The notes: a model not told the origin generated them from the sequence alone. Shown: positions 53,061 through 62,558, counted from the stretch's first letter. The stretch is 64,000 nt of DNA from Rhizobium sp. NXC24 (GCF_002944315.1 NZ_CP024314.1:2232001-2296000), one strand, 5' to 3'. Numbers and translations: made by a program.

Positions 53061-54731
53061 TCAGGCGACGTGCTTCTCGTCGAAGAAGAAGAGCGGACGT
53101 TCGGGCTTGAGGGCCGGATTCCCGCGGATGCTGTCGGCGGCCTTTTCGGCCATCATGATCACTGTGGCGTTAAGATTCGAGCTGATCACGTTCGGCATCG
53201 CCGATGCGTCCACGACCCGAAGTCCGTCCACACCCCTGACCTTGAGATCGGTGTCGACCACAGCGAGATCGTCGGTTCCCATCCGGCACGAGCAGCTAGG
53301 ATGGAATTCCGTCTCACTCACGCTTTGGACGAAACGCAAAATGTCCTGCCGGGTATTCGCGGATGGGCCGGGACGCAGCTCTTTGCCAAGAAATTCACGG
53401 AACACGGGTTGGTTGACGATATGGCGTGCCATCAATACGCCGTCGACGAGCTCCCGCTTATCCTTTTCAGTCTGCAGGAAATTGAAGACGATGCGTGGGT
53501 GCCTTGACGGATCGGTGCCTGCAAGTTCGATATGACCGCGCGCGTCCTGCCTGAGCTGGCTCACATGCATCTGGAAACCCTGCTCGAGCCGGATTGCATT
53601 GTCGACATATCGCATGGCCACGGGCGCGAAATGGTATTGTATGTTCGGAGCAGGCAGGCCGCCCTCCGTACGCACGAGCCCACCAGCCTCCCAGATGTTT
53701 GAAGCAACCGGGCCGCTTCTGTTGAGAAGCCAACGCGCACCGACGAACGCCTTGATGAGCGGATTGGCGAGGTGCTTCAGAGTGACAGCCTTGGGGCAGC
53801 TCCATTGCATCACCAAATCGATGTGGTCCTGGAGATTCTGGCCGACGCCGGGGACGTCGGCATGAACTTCGATGCCTGTGCGTCGAAGGGAATCAGCTGG
53901 ACCAACGCCAGACAGCATGAGCAATTGCGGAGAGTTGATCGCTCCCCCGCTCAGGACGATCTCACGGTCCGCGCGGACAACGTACTGCCCACCGCCGTGG
54001 CGGACGACGATCGATCTCGCGCGCCCGGCTTCGATGACGACTTTCTCGACCAGCGCTTCGGTGACGATCGTCAGGTTCGGCCGCGTGGCTGCGGGATGGA
54101 GGTAGGCGACCGCAGCGGAGCAGCGGCGGCCGTTCCATTTCGTGCTGTCGTAGTGGCCCAGCCCTTCCGGCTTGTAGCCATTGAGGTCATCGGAGGTCCC
54201 GATACCGGCCTCGTCCCCAGCAGCAACGAACGCATCGTACAATATGCTGGCCGAGGAGCCCTTGCTGACGCCGAGTGGACCGGAGCCCCCGTGCCATGGA
54301 TTCTCTCCGCGTTCGTTGCGTTCGGCCTTCTTGAAATAGGGGAGACAGTGGGCATAATCCCATTCTGGCAAACCGAACTCGCTCGCCCAGCGATCATAGT
54401 CGGACGGATGCCCCCTCAGATAGACCATTGAGTTGATTGACGAACTGCCACCGAGGACCTTGCCGCGCGGAACCGGGATTTCCCGGCCGTCCATCTCGGC
54501 TTCTGGCGCGCTCGCGTAGTTCCAGTTGAGCTTAGGGTCGTTCCAGACCTTGTAGACTCCGGCAGGCATGTGGATGAAAAGGTTACGGTCTCGAACGCCC
54601 GCTTCAAGCACCAAGACTTTAACGTTTGCATCGTCCGACAGGCGATTGGCGATCACGCAACCTGCGGAACCGGCGCCCACAACGATATAGTCGTAGGACT
54701 GCCGCCGCGGATGTTTCGAAGCGTTCGACAT
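53061..54731 (-). CDS. GMC oxidoreductase, choline dehydrogenase-like
   Basis: A 556-residue FAD enzyme of the glucose-methanol-choline family. The FAD motif is VVGAGSAGCVIANRLSDD near the N-terminus; PRGKVLGGSSSINSMVYLRG and GGAINSPQLLMLSGVGP are the two family signatures; the C-terminal His is in HPSCSCRMG. The start at 54731 is chosen because GGAG precedes that ATG. It would oxidise choline or another alcohol. Together with ChoX and the TetR protein it forms a choline-type locus. The promoter region holds three spaced palindromes. Confidence 0.9.
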   Translation of the reverse strand: MSNASKHPRRQSYDYIVVGAGSAGCVIANRLSDDANVKVLVLEAGVRDRNLFIHMPAGVYKVWNDPKLNWNYASAPEAEMDGREIPVPRGKVLGGSSSINSMVYLRGHPSDYDRWASEFGLPEWDYAHCLPYFKKAERNERGENPWHGGSGPLGVSKGSSASILYDAFVAAGDEAGIGTSDDLNGYKPEGLGHYDSTKWNGRRCSAAVAYLHPAATRPNLTIVTEALVEKVVIEAGRARSIVVRHGGGQYVVRADREIVLSGGAINSPQLLMLSGVGPADSLRRTGIEVHADVPGVGQNLQDHIDLVMQWSCPKAVTLKHLANPLIKAFVGARWLLNRSGPVASNIWEAGGLVRTEGGLPAPNIQYHFAPVAMRYVDNAIRLEQGFQMHVSQLRQDARGHIELAGTDPSRHPRIVFNFLQTEKDKRELVDGVLMARHIVNQPVFREFLGKELRPGPSANTRQDILRFVQSVSETEFHPSCSCRMGTDDLAVVDTDLKVRGVDGLRVVDASAMPNVISSNLNATVIMMAEKAADSIRGNPALKPERPLFFFDEKHVA

Positions 54732-54768
54732 GTCATCACTCCGCGAAACCATTTCGTTGTCAGCCATG

Positions 54769-54826
54769 ATAACAATCGTTATGTTGAAAGATAACAATTG
54801 TTATTTATATGCATAACAGTCGTTAT
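54769..54826. promoter_or_regulatory. Three 14-bp palindromes at 22-bp spacing, TetR/BetI-type operator
   Basis: ATAACAATCGTTAT (54769-54782), ATAACAATTGTTAT (54791-54804) and ATAACAGTCGTTAT (54813-54826) have the form ATAAC-N4-GTTAT. The starts are exactly 22 bp apart, near two helix turns, so three dimers would bind on one face. They lie in the region shared by the GMC gene and the divergent TetR gene, upstream of both. The middle copy is a perfect palindrome; the right copy is flanked by further symmetry (ATGC and GCAT). Confidence 0.8.
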
Positions 54827-54850
54827 GCATATGGTCAACTGGCAAACTGA

Positions 54851-55522
54851 ATGATTATCGCTTTGCCTGCGGACGGCCGGGAAGTTATGCAGGGATCAGC
54901 AACAGAAACATTCGAGCAAGCCATGCTTCAGAAAAAGACGAACGCAAAGCCGCAGGACGGCGATCCGATAAAGCGGATTGTCGATGCCGTATGTGAAGTC
55001 ATCGCCGACGAAGGCGTCGCGAATGTGAGCATGCGCAAGGTCGCGGACAAAGCCGGCGCGACGATCGGTTTGATCACCCATCACTTCCCCAATCGCGCAG
55101 CGATGGTACAGGCGGCCGTCGAGCATGCCTGGGATATGGCCAAGAAGGAAATTCGCTGGCCGACGACATTGGATCGCAACGAGATCACGGCTTCGCTCGA
55201 AGCCTTCCTTCCCCTCGACCCCTCGCGGCGTCGGCAGTTGTCTGTCTGGTTGGCTTTCTGGGCGCTCACACAAACTTCGCCGGAACTTCAGACCATTCAC
55301 CGCAACATCCATACCTTCATGAGAGACAAGCATGTGAAGTGGATACGGCTACTTGGCCACTCGCTCAAAGACGCCCGCAGGATCGCCGACGCTTTGCTGG
55401 TACAGTGCGACGGCATTCTCGTTTATGCACTGCTGGATGAGAAATACTGGACGCCGGAACACCAACGCCTGATCGTTGCCGAGGCGGTCGATAAAGTGTT
55501 GAGCAGAACGGGATCATCCTAG
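54851..55522 (+). CDS. TetR-family regulator, BetI-like
   Basis: A 223-residue repressor. The helix-turn-helix reads GVANVSMRKVADKAGATIGL then ITHHFPNRAAMVQ, close to BetI, the choline-responsive repressor. The C-terminal domain (LSVWLAFWALTQTSPELQTI) is also BetI-like. The gene is divergent from the choline-dehydrogenase-like gene, and three palindromes lie between them. Starts at 54851, 54887 or 54923 are possible; the first is used here. Confidence 0.88.
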   Translation: MIIALPADGREVMQGSATETFEQAMLQKKTNAKPQDGDPIKRIVDAVCEVIADEGVANVSMRKVADKAGATIGLITHHFPNRAAMVQAAVEHAWDMAKKEIRWPTTLDRNEITASLEAFLPLDPSRRRQLSVWLAFWALTQTSPELQTIHRNIHTFMRDKHVKWIRLLGHSLKDARRIADALLVQCDGILVYALLDEKYWTPEHQRLIVAEAVDKVLSRTGSS

Positions 55523-55793
55523 TAACAAAAAACTCAAAGACGACCCAACCTCCTTGCGCCCGCGTCAGCAAGGCTGCGGGCTCAGGTTCGGATTTTGAAG
55601 CCAGAACGCCGTGTCACGGTTGTCTATGCGTAGACGTAGAGGGCAATGAAGAGCAGGTGGCCGTGATGAATGGCACCATGGCGGTCTCAACCGGCACTGG
55701 TCATGAACACGGGCAGACCTTGCCGGGCAGAAGACGGCTAATCCGAACAACAGGAGATCGTTCCGTCCGCCACTGGGGGCGGACGGAACGCGG
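55523..55793. other. Convergent intergenic region
   Basis: About 270 bp between the TetR gene and the HD-domain gene. It holds no supported gene, but a strong hairpin is listed at 55759-55790. Confidence 0.45.
55759..55790 (-). terminator. Hairpin after the HD-domain gene
   Basis: CGTTCCGTCCGCC, six bases, GGCGGACGGAACG: a perfect 13-bp stem located 3 bp after the end of the HD gene. There is no T tract on either strand. It probably ends or stabilises the transcript of the operon that begins with the amidohydrolase. Confidence 0.5.
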
Positions 55794-56429
55794 TCAAGCG
55801 GCCTGGCTAGCGTGTTTCCTCGCCTGCGCGGTGCGAGGGTCGCAAAGAGGTTCACGGACGCCGACACGCAGGACGGCGGGATCGTAGCTCCTTCTCGCGA
55901 AAACCTCGTGGACCAACGACGCAAAGAACTCCAGAGGCAGCGTCTCGAAATCAGGATCGAAACTCGACTGGTCCCATTTTTCGCAAAAGTCCGCGCAATC
56001 GCCGAAATATTGATTGTCACGGTAAGAGTCTCGCTTGTTCGGGTTGGCCCCTACATGCTCCCCATAGTACAGGAGCTGGAAGTCCCCGTGCTTCTCGACG
56101 ACCCAAGCGCACTGCTCCCTCACGAAGGGCCTGAGGATCGCCGCGGCATATTCGTCATGATTGTACGGTGCGAAAATGTCGCCGATATCATGTAGCAATG
56201 CGGACACGACCCAATCGATGTCGGCCCCATCCTTCCACGCTCGGGTTGCCGCCTGCAGCGAATGGCCCAAGCGGGTGATCTTGTACCCCGACAAAGACTT
56301 GTCGAGATCGGTCATTGCGGAGAGCAGCCGATCGGCGGTCCCGGCTGCGTACTCGACTTCGTGTTCGGTGAGAAAGGCGTAATCTTCGGCGTCGCCGTCC
56401 TTCATTTGGGTGAACTTGACTGTTTCCAT
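55794..56429 (-). CDS. HD-domain protein (PhnZ-like fold)
   Basis: A 211-residue protein with an HD metal-binding domain: the His in TRLGHSLQAATRA, the His-Asp pair in VVSALLHDIGDIFAPYNHDE and a further His in VVEKHGDF are likely metal ligands. The family includes PhnZ, which uses two irons and oxygen to cut a carbon-phosphorus bond, and inositol-oxygenase-like proteins. AAGGAG lies 7 bp before the ATG. It is the last gene of an operon with the Rieske ferredoxin and amidohydrolase. Its reaction is not known; an oxygen-dependent cleavage is possible. Confidence 0.85.
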   Translation of the reverse strand: METVKFTQMKDGDAEDYAFLTEHEVEYAAGTADRLLSAMTDLDKSLSGYKITRLGHSLQAATRAWKDGADIDWVVSALLHDIGDIFAPYNHDEYAAAILRPFVREQCAWVVEKHGDFQLLYYGEHVGANPNKRDSYRDNQYFGDCADFCEKWDQSSFDPDFETLPLEFFASLVHEVFARRSYDPAVLRVGVREPLCDPRTAQARKHASQAA

Positions 56430-56456
56430 TTGCAATCTCCTTGGCTGGATACCGCG

Positions 56457-56828
56457 TCAGCGGGCCAGCTCTATGTAAATCTCATCTTCCTCGACGTGGA
56501 CGGGGAACGTCCGGGCACGCAGTTTCTCGTCGACTAGACATGTGCCCGACTTGATGTCGAACTCCCATCCGTGCCACGCGCAGCGGATGATCTGGCCGGC
56601 TCGGTCGTAGACGAACTCCATCCGGTCGGTCGACTTGGCCGTCCCGCAAACCGGACCCTCGCACAGCTGACCCGCGCGGTGCGGACAGACGTTCAGCATC
56701 GCGGCGTAGCCGTCTTCGATTTCGAAGATTCCGATGCTCAATTGTCCAACCTTGACGATCTTGGGACTTGACGGGCCGACATCCTCGATCCTGCAGGCGA
56801 ATGCTCTGTTGGTCGCGCCGGACATCAT
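56457..56828 (-). CDS. Rieske-type ferredoxin
   Basis: A 123-residue protein with the two Rieske motifs Cys-x-His (NVCPHRAGQLCEGPV) and Cys-x-x-His (IIRCAWHGWEFDIKSG), which bind a 2Fe-2S cluster. It is the right length for a stand-alone Rieske ferredoxin that carries electrons to an oxygenase. GGGAGGG precedes the start; two adjacent ATG codons (56828 and 56825) are possible. It overlaps the stop of the upstream amidohydrolase gene (ATGATG), so translation is coupled. No terminal Rieske oxygenase is in the window. Confidence 0.88.
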   Translation of the reverse strand: MMSGATNRAFACRIEDVGPSSPKIVKVGQLSIGIFEIEDGYAAMLNVCPHRAGQLCEGPVCGTAKSTDRMEFVYDRAGQIIRCAWHGWEFDIKSGTCLVDEKLRARTFPVHVEEDEIYIELAR

Positions 56829-57910
56829 GCGGCCCTCCCGAGGGAGTCCGGAGCTTTGATGCGCTTGTAGACTTCGAGCGCGTTCAGGCCGAGTATCTTC
56901 TCGCGCCAGGCGGGAGGAATGTGCAGGTTGGTCGGCGCGTCGAAATCCCAATGCGGGTAATCGGATGCGAAGAGTAGCGTGTTCTGGCCGTCCATCTGCT
57001 CCAGCGTGTCCCATAGCTGCTTCACATTGGCGGGCTGCTCGAGCGGCTGCGTGCTGAATCGGATGTTCCGGCGACAGTATTCCGACGGGAGCATCTTAAG
57101 CCATGGCGTCTCCTTCCTGAGCGCCTTGAAATTGGCATCGAGCCTCCACATCAGCGAGGGCACCCAACAGACGCCGCATTCGATGACGATGAAGTATAGA
57201 TCGGGATATTTCTCGAAGACGCCATTGGAGATCATGCTCGCGACGTGAGTCATCGCCGGCTGGCTGAGCAGTGCGTGGGTCTCCCAGTAAAAGGAGGTCG
57301 GGCCGCTCGCGATGGCGTTGTGATTGACGCCGCCCTGTCCTCCGAGGTGAATGGCGAAGGGCAGGCCCATCTCGACGCAGGCCTCGAAGATTGGGTGGTA
57401 GAACGGATCGCCGTACGGACGTTGCGACCCATGGCTCGCAAGCACCTGCACGATATCGGGGTGATGGCCCACACGGCGGATTTCCGTGGCTGCACCGTGC
57501 GGATCGGTCGGCGATATGACGATCGACCCCTTGAACCTGGAGTCCTTAGGAAGCCACCAGTCGATCATGTAATCGTTGTAGGCTTTCACAAGGGCGTTCG
57601 CGTAGTGGGCGTTGGCGAGGGTCGACGCCTCTAGCGGCTCGTCGGATGTCAGGATGGCGACATCAATCCCGTAATGGTCGAGGTGTTTTTCCTTCATGAC
57701 CAAGTAGTTGTCTTCTTCGGACTCCGGCTTGATGTCATGCCGCGAGAAGCCCTCGGGGTGCAGCCATGGCCGATGTCCGTGCGGGAAGCTTCCCGTCGGC
57801 CCCGGCTTCTCACCGCGGACCAGGAAATCTTGCCAATACGGTTCGAGATACGGCAAAAGCACTTCGGCCGTGGACCAATAATTGTGAACGTCTGTGTCTA
57901 CTATGAACAT
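56825..57910 (-). CDS. Amidohydrolase-2 family protein (ACMSD-like)
   Basis: A 361-residue TIM-barrel metal enzyme. Metal-ligand regions are visible: FIVDTDVHNYW at the start, LPFAIHLGGQGGVNHN, LYFIVIECGVCWVPSLMW and the late LLFASDYPHWDFD. The family holds decarboxylases and hydrolases of aromatic and small-ring acids. The ATG at 57910 is chosen because GGAGG lies 8 bp upstream; a GTG three codons earlier is possible. It is the first gene of the operon and faces a LysR gene. Confidence 0.88.
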   Translation of the reverse strand: MFIVDTDVHNYWSTAEVLLPYLEPYWQDFLVRGEKPGPTGSFPHGHRPWLHPEGFSRHDIKPESEEDNYLVMKEKHLDHYGIDVAILTSDEPLEASTLANAHYANALVKAYNDYMIDWWLPKDSRFKGSIVISPTDPHGAATEIRRVGHHPDIVQVLASHGSQRPYGDPFYHPIFEACVEMGLPFAIHLGGQGGVNHNAIASGPTSFYWETHALLSQPAMTHVASMISNGVFEKYPDLYFIVIECGVCWVPSLMWRLDANFKALRKETPWLKMLPSEYCRRNIRFSTQPLEQPANVKQLWDTLEQMDGQNTLLFASDYPHWDFDAPTNLHIPPAWREKILGLNALEVYKRIKAPDSLGRAA

Positions 57911-57992
57911 CCAGTGCACCTCCAGAGGATCGCTTCAGCAACCCATTGAGGATGCATGGTTCCCTCAGCCGCGGCTACGCGCCTTGGGGGGC

Positions 57993-58013
57993 GACTTTAA
58001 TCGAAAAAGTCGA
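57993..58013. promoter_or_regulatory. Inverted repeat between amidohydrolase and LysR genes
   Basis: CGACTTT, seven bases, AAAGTCG: a perfect 7-bp inverted repeat 67 bp before the LysR start and 82 bp before the amidohydrolase start. It is a plausible LysR binding site. A TTGAGGATG direct repeat (near 57940 and 58065) stands on both sides. Confidence 0.4.
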
Positions 58014-58079
58014 TGACGGATTGCCTATCCGCCGATGTCCGGCACAAAGTGGCAAGGCTGACGAACACTTGAGGATGAC

Positions 58080-58964
58080 ATGCAGATCGAACTGCTCGAC
58101 ACGTTTCTGGATTTGATTGAAACGCGCAGCTTCAACAAGACTGCCGATAGGCTCGGCATTACCCAGTCGACGGTGTCGAGCCGGATACGAGCCCTCGAGG
58201 GACTGCTCGAGAAGCAGCTGTTCATCCGAAACAAAAGCGGCACCGAACCGACCGCGGCTGGTATCCGCTTCGAAGCGCACGCCAAGGCCGTCAAGCTGCG
58301 TTGGCTTGACGCTCGACGGGAAATCCAGGCGGTGGGTAAGTTCGATCGCCTGATCCGCATCGGTATTCACGCCGAGATTTTCGAGGATCTCCTAACCAAA
58401 TGGCTGGACTGGGCGCAGACTGCGATGCCGAAGTTAGCCATATATATCGAGATCGATTATTCCAACCAAATGATCCTGGACCTTACGACGGGAAGCCTGG
58501 ACCTGGCGGTGCTTTACTCTCCTCAGCATTTTCCAGACATGCATTATGAGCAAGTGGCGGAGGAACGATTCCTCATGGTGAGTACGCGCCGAGTCTCTCT
58601 CGCCGACGTCAAAGCTTCCGACTACATTAGAGCGAACTATTCTCCGGTGTTCGACCAAGCACATCGGCAGATGCTGCCTGAACTCGACTCAAGTCGCGTT
58701 TCCATAGGCCACGGCAGCGCCCTCACAACGCTGCTGAGAAGTCGCGGCGGCACTGCGTTCGTGACCGCTTCAGTGGCCTCGAAACTGCAGAAAGAGGGCG
58801 TCGTTGAACTCGTATCGGACGCGCCCATAATCTCCCATCCCATCTATTCTGCTGTCCACGTGCGGAATTGTCATTCGCACACTCACCTCAAGTTGCTGAA
58901 GGCATTGAAGATCCTCGCGGCAGGCTCCCCGGCCGGCGACGGCCAACTCGCTGCAACGAAGTAA
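58080..58964 (+). CDS. LysR-family transcriptional regulator
   Basis: A 294-residue regulator beginning MQIELLDTFLDLIETRSFNK, with the helix-turn-helix TADRLGITQSTVSSRIRALE. The effector domain contains SIGHGSALTTLLRSRGGTAF. It is divergent from the amidohydrolase-Rieske-HD operon and convergent with the reductase gene, so it is the likely regulator of the surrounding cluster. The effector is presumably the substrate or an intermediate of the pathway. Confidence 0.9.
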   Translation: MQIELLDTFLDLIETRSFNKTADRLGITQSTVSSRIRALEGLLEKQLFIRNKSGTEPTAAGIRFEAHAKAVKLRWLDARREIQAVGKFDRLIRIGIHAEIFEDLLTKWLDWAQTAMPKLAIYIEIDYSNQMILDLTTGSLDLAVLYSPQHFPDMHYEQVAEERFLMVSTRRVSLADVKASDYIRANYSPVFDQAHRQMLPELDSSRVSIGHGSALTTLLRSRGGTAFVTASVASKLQKEGVVELVSDAPIISHPIYSAVHVRNCHSHTHLKLLKALKILAAGSPAGDGQLAATK

Positions 58965-58992
58965 ACGCTCTAAATGCGGAGGGTTCCCGCGA

Positions 58993-60057
58993 TCACGCTT
59001 CGATCGAAACCGCGCCGATCGGCCGACTGCAACAGGCCAGGGCGTACCCCTCGGCCTTCTCCTGTTCCGTAATGCCCCCGAGGTCGTCCATCCTCACTTT
59101 ACCTTCCGTCACGCGGACGCGGCAGCTACCGCAGACGCCCTGCCGACAAGAGCTATTAATCCAGACCCCCGCGTTCATCGCCGTCTCCAGCAGTGTTTCA
59201 CCCGCCGCGCAGTCGAGGGTGGCACCTGTTAGGGTAAAATTGACCTGCCCGCCCTGCTTGTCGTTTTCGGGAATCGCGATCCTTTCACCGAAGCTTTCCT
59301 GGTTGATGGCTACGACATCAAGCTCGGAAAAGATGGAGCGCGCCGCCCGCATGAAGCCTTCAGGACCGCACATGAAGACTTCCCGCCCGCGGAGGTCGGG
59401 AACGAGTGAGCGGAGGAGCGCGGCGCTAATTTCTCCTGTTGAGCCGGAAAAGGAGTCATCGTTCAGATCGTCGCCGACGACGAGGTGCATGCTGACGTTC
59501 TTGAACCGTCGGGAGATGAAATCGAGCTGATCCCGGAAGATGACGTCGTGCGGAGTTCGCGCAAAGTGGACAAACGCGATGTCCATCGGATCAGCCGTGT
59601 CGTTGAGGAACTGTAGCATGGACATGACTGGAGTGATCCCGGAGCCGCCCGACAGAAAGAGTGGCCTTTCAAACGGGCGGTCGACGATATTGAAATCACC
59701 CGCGATATCCATGATATCCAACCTCATTCCGGGACAGGCGTGATCGTTCAGCCAATTCGAGACCAGGCCGCCCGGCACTCTCTTCACCGTGATCGAGACA
59801 TTGTGTGGCCGCGTCGGGGCAGAGGAGACGGAGTAAGCTCGGTAATGGGCTTTCCCCTCGATCTCGAACCTGCACAAAGCATACTGGCCGGGTTTGAAGT
59901 CGAAGGCGCGGTTCAAAGCGTCTTCGAAGACGAAGGTTTTTGCATCATGGGTTTCGGTGATCACTGCTTTGCATATCAGGTTCGCCGGACCGCCCTGGTA
60001 TCGAGGCTGCTTATTGGCGGTGAAAACATCATACCGGAATGGCGATTTCGTGAGCAT
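58993..60057 (-). CDS. Hybrid flavin/2Fe-2S reductase (PDR/GbcB type)
   Basis: A 354-residue reductase with three domains in order: an FAD/FMN barrel (RAYSVSSAPTRP), a NAD-binding domain (LFLSGGSGITPVMSMLQFL), and a C-terminal plant-type 2Fe-2S ferredoxin with Cys in SSCRQGVCGSCRVRV and CCSRP. This is the plan of reductases that feed Rieske oxygenases, such as GbcB in glycine betaine demethylation. With the Rieske ferredoxin upstream it implies an oxygenase, which is not in this window. It is a single gene between the LysR regulator and the SDR. Confidence 0.9.
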   Translation of the reverse strand: MLTKSPFRYDVFTANKQPRYQGGPANLICKAVITETHDAKTFVFEDALNRAFDFKPGQYALCRFEIEGKAHYRAYSVSSAPTRPHNVSITVKRVPGGLVSNWLNDHACPGMRLDIMDIAGDFNIVDRPFERPLFLSGGSGITPVMSMLQFLNDTADPMDIAFVHFARTPHDVIFRDQLDFISRRFKNVSMHLVVGDDLNDDSFSGSTGEISAALLRSLVPDLRGREVFMCGPEGFMRAARSIFSELDVVAINQESFGERIAIPENDKQGGQVNFTLTGATLDCAAGETLLETAMNAGVWINSSCRQGVCGSCRVRVTEGKVRMDDLGGITEQEKAEGYALACCSRPIGAVSIEA

Positions 60058-60450
60058 CAGACATTCTCCCTGTCGATGTCTCCATCTATATCAAACCCTC
60101 TCCAGCCCGGTTATTCCGCGGGAGGGCTGTGTAGATCGCGAAATCCGATCACACCAATATGCCGAGTCAATCTCGTGCGTCGTTTCCTGGAATATCAAGG
60201 CCGTTGCATTGCCTTCCGGGCCGATTGCTGGCGTGCGGCAAACGCAGCCCTACGAGTAGATGGTAGGGGTCCTATTGGCGATTATCACCGGCGAGATGAG
60301 AGTTCTAATGTTGCCCTGGCGGGAGAGCTGGTCATTCGCCGGACGGCGCAAAACTTCAGCACTCAAGTTCGCTTAGGGCCGGCCGAAAGAGGAGGTCCTA
60401 TCCTCTTGATGGGAATCGAAGTGAGGACGACGTCATTCCGACCGCGACTC
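60058..60450. other. Region between reductase and SDR genes
   Basis: About 390 bp with no supported gene on either strand. The promoter of the reductase gene is probably in the left part. The rest appears non-coding. Confidence 0.4.
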
Positions 60451-61221
60451 TCACTCTGCGGTCCAGCCTCCGTCGACCATTAGCGCAGTCCCGGTTACCA
60501 TTGAAGACGCATCGGACGCCAGATAAAGAACAGCGGCCATAACGTCCTCGACCTTGCCAATTCTCCCGAGCTTGATCTTCTCGTTGATCCACTTGATCCG
60601 CTCCGGGTTTGCGAACGTCTCCTCGGTGAGCGGCGTTCGAATGAACGTTGGGCACACTGTATTGACGCGTATGCCGTGCTGACCCCATTCGATCGCCATC
60701 GATTTGGTAAAACCCTCAACCGCGTGCTTCGTTGCGCTATAGACCGCCCGGTCAACACCGCCCACATGCGCCATCTGGGAAGAAATCGTGATCAAGGATC
60801 CGGGCTTGCCGCACGTGATGAGACCTTTGGCGACGGCCTGCGCGAGGAAGTAAGCCCCTCTGACATTGATCGAGAACACGGTATCGAAATCTCGCGCCGT
60901 TGTTTCCAATGCAGGCCCATGAATAGCAAAACCCGCGCTATTGACGAGAACATCGAACGGCCCCCTGGCGGAGACAGTCTCCAATAGGGTTCCAACATCC
61001 GTAATGTCGAGCGGAACTGCGTCCGCAGCAAATCCCGCCGCGCTGATCGAATCTGCGGCTTCCTGGAGCTTCGGCGACTGGCGGGCCGCCAGGGAAACGG
61101 CCGCGCCAGCTTCGGCAAGCGCAACCGCTGCCGCAAATCCGATACCGGACGAGGCTCCGACAACCAGAGCCCGTTTGCCATCAAGGCGGAACGAGGGGGT
61201 TCGGGGAAGCATCATGCTCAT
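60451..61221 (-). CDS. Short-chain dehydrogenase/reductase
   Basis: A 256-residue classical SDR. The cofactor motif is VVGASSGIG, followed by VLVNSAGFAIHG, the catalytic Ser in ITISSQMAHVGG, and YSATK with Tyr and Lys. The end reads MVTGTALMVDGGWTAE. All active-site residues are present, unlike the SDR at 24921-25793. It is 26 bp after the HisD-like gene on the same strand and probably oxidises an alcohol group in the same pathway. Confidence 0.92.
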   Translation of the reverse strand: MSMMLPRTPSFRLDGKRALVVGASSGIGFAAAVALAEAGAAVSLAARQSPKLQEAADSISAAGFAADAVPLDITDVGTLLETVSARGPFDVLVNSAGFAIHGPALETTARDFDTVFSINVRGAYFLAQAVAKGLITCGKPGSLITISSQMAHVGGVDRAVYSATKHAVEGFTKSMAIEWGQHGIRVNTVCPTFIRTPLTEETFANPERIKWINEKIKLGRIGKVEDVMAAVLYLASDASSMVTGTALMVDGGWTAE

Positions 61222-61247
61222 AAGGTCACCATCTCGAGTTCAAGTGT

Positions 61248-62558
61248 TTACTCCGCTGCAGCTCCGTAAGGGACGTTGCGGCCACCATAGCGTCGAACAC
61301 GAACATTCGCCTGCTCCGCATGGCCGACGAAACCCTCAAGTATGCACAGCCGCGAGCAATAGGCGCCAATGTCAGCGGCGGCCTGATCAGTGACCACCTT
61401 CTGATACGAGTGCGTCTTAAGGAACTTCCCAACCCACAGCCCGCCTGTGTAGCGCCCAGCTTTCTTCGTCGGCAGAGTATGGTTCGTGCCGATCACTTTG
61501 TCGCCATTCGCGACATTTGTCCTCGGACCAAGGAACAACGCGCCGTAGGAGTGCATGTTCTGAAGGAACCAGTCGTCGCGATCCGTCATGACTTGCACGT
61601 GCTCGGAGGCTATGTCGTTGGCGACATCCAGCATCTCCTCGTATGTATCGCAAACGATGATTTCGCCATAATCGCGCCAGGATGCCGAGGCGGTCTCGGT
61701 GGTCGGCAGGATTTTCAGGATACGATCGATCTCCGACAGAGTTCCCCGCGCGAGCTTCTCCGAGTTGGTGACCAAAACCGCAGGCGAATTGTAGCCGTGC
61801 TCTGCCTGCCCGAGAAGATCGGTGGCGCAGATCTCGGCATCGACAGTCTCGTCGGCAATCACCATTGTCTCCGTCGGCCCGGCGAAAAGGTCGATGCCGA
61901 CCCGACCGTACAACTGCCGTTTCGCCTCGGCGACGAACGCATTCCCAGGCCCAACCAGCATGTCGACGGGCTTGATCGTCTGTGTTCCGAGCGCCATCGC
62001 CCCGATTGCCTGCATGCCGCCGAGAACATAGATCTCGTGCGCACCGCCCTTGTGCATCGCTGCGATGATGGCTGGATGAGGTTCACCTTTCTGGGCTGGC
62101 GCAGCAGCAACGATACGAGGCACACCGGCAACCGAGGCAGTTAGCACGGACATATGCGCCGAGGCGACCATCGGGAACTTGCCGCCCGGGACATAGCAGC
62201 CGACCGATTGGACGGGGATGTTGCGGTGGCCGAGGATGACGCCGGGGTACGTTTCCACCTCAACGTCCTTCATCGAATCCCGCTGAACCTGCGCGAACTT
62301 GCGGATCTGAGCCTGGGCGAACTCGATATCGGCCATGTCCCGTGTGGAGACCTTGTTGATGGCCGCCTCTATTTCAGACGTCGAAAGAAGGAAGGAAGGC
62401 GGCGAATACTTGTCGAACTTTTCGGAAAGCTCGCGCACAGCGGCATCGCCCCGCGCCTCGATATCCTTCAGGGTAGCTTCGACAACTGCCCGAACCTTCG
62501 CATCGTCCTCGGCGCGATCGGCGGCAGGCTTGCCTGTCTTCAGGTGGCGAATGGTCAT
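61248..62558 (-). CDS. Histidinol dehydrogenase-like enzyme (HisD family)
   Basis: A 436-residue enzyme of the HisD family, which oxidises an alcohol to a carboxylate with NAD and zinc. Motifs are AGCYVPGG-like ([11 protein letters not shown]), [47 protein letters not shown] and the late [26 protein letters not shown] lies before the ATG at 62558. The gene lies in a catabolic cluster with no other histidine genes, so it is probably a paralogue with another substrate, as in HpsN, which oxidises dihydroxypropanesulfonate. Confidence 0.88.
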   Translation of the reverse strand: MTIRHLKTGKPAADRAEDDAKVRAVVEATLKDIEARGDAAVRELSEKFDKYSPPSFLLSTSEIEAAINKVSTRDMADIEFAQAQIRKFAQVQRDSMKDVEVETYPGVILGHRNIPVQSVGCYVPGGKFPMVASAHMSVLTASVAGVPRIVAAAPAQKGEPHPAIIAAMHKGGAHEIYVLGGMQAIGAMALGTQTIKPVDMLVGPGNAFVAEAKRQLYGRVGIDLFAGPTETMVIADETVDAEICATDLLGQAEHGYNSPAVLVTNSEKLARGTLSEIDRILKILPTTETASASWRDYGEIIVCDTYEEMLDVANDIASEHVQVMTDRDDWFLQNMHSYGALFLGPRTNVANGDKVIGTNHTLPTKKAGRYTGGLWVGKFLKTHSYQKVVTDQAAADIGAYCSRLCILEGFVGHAEQANVRVRRYGGRNVPYGAAAE

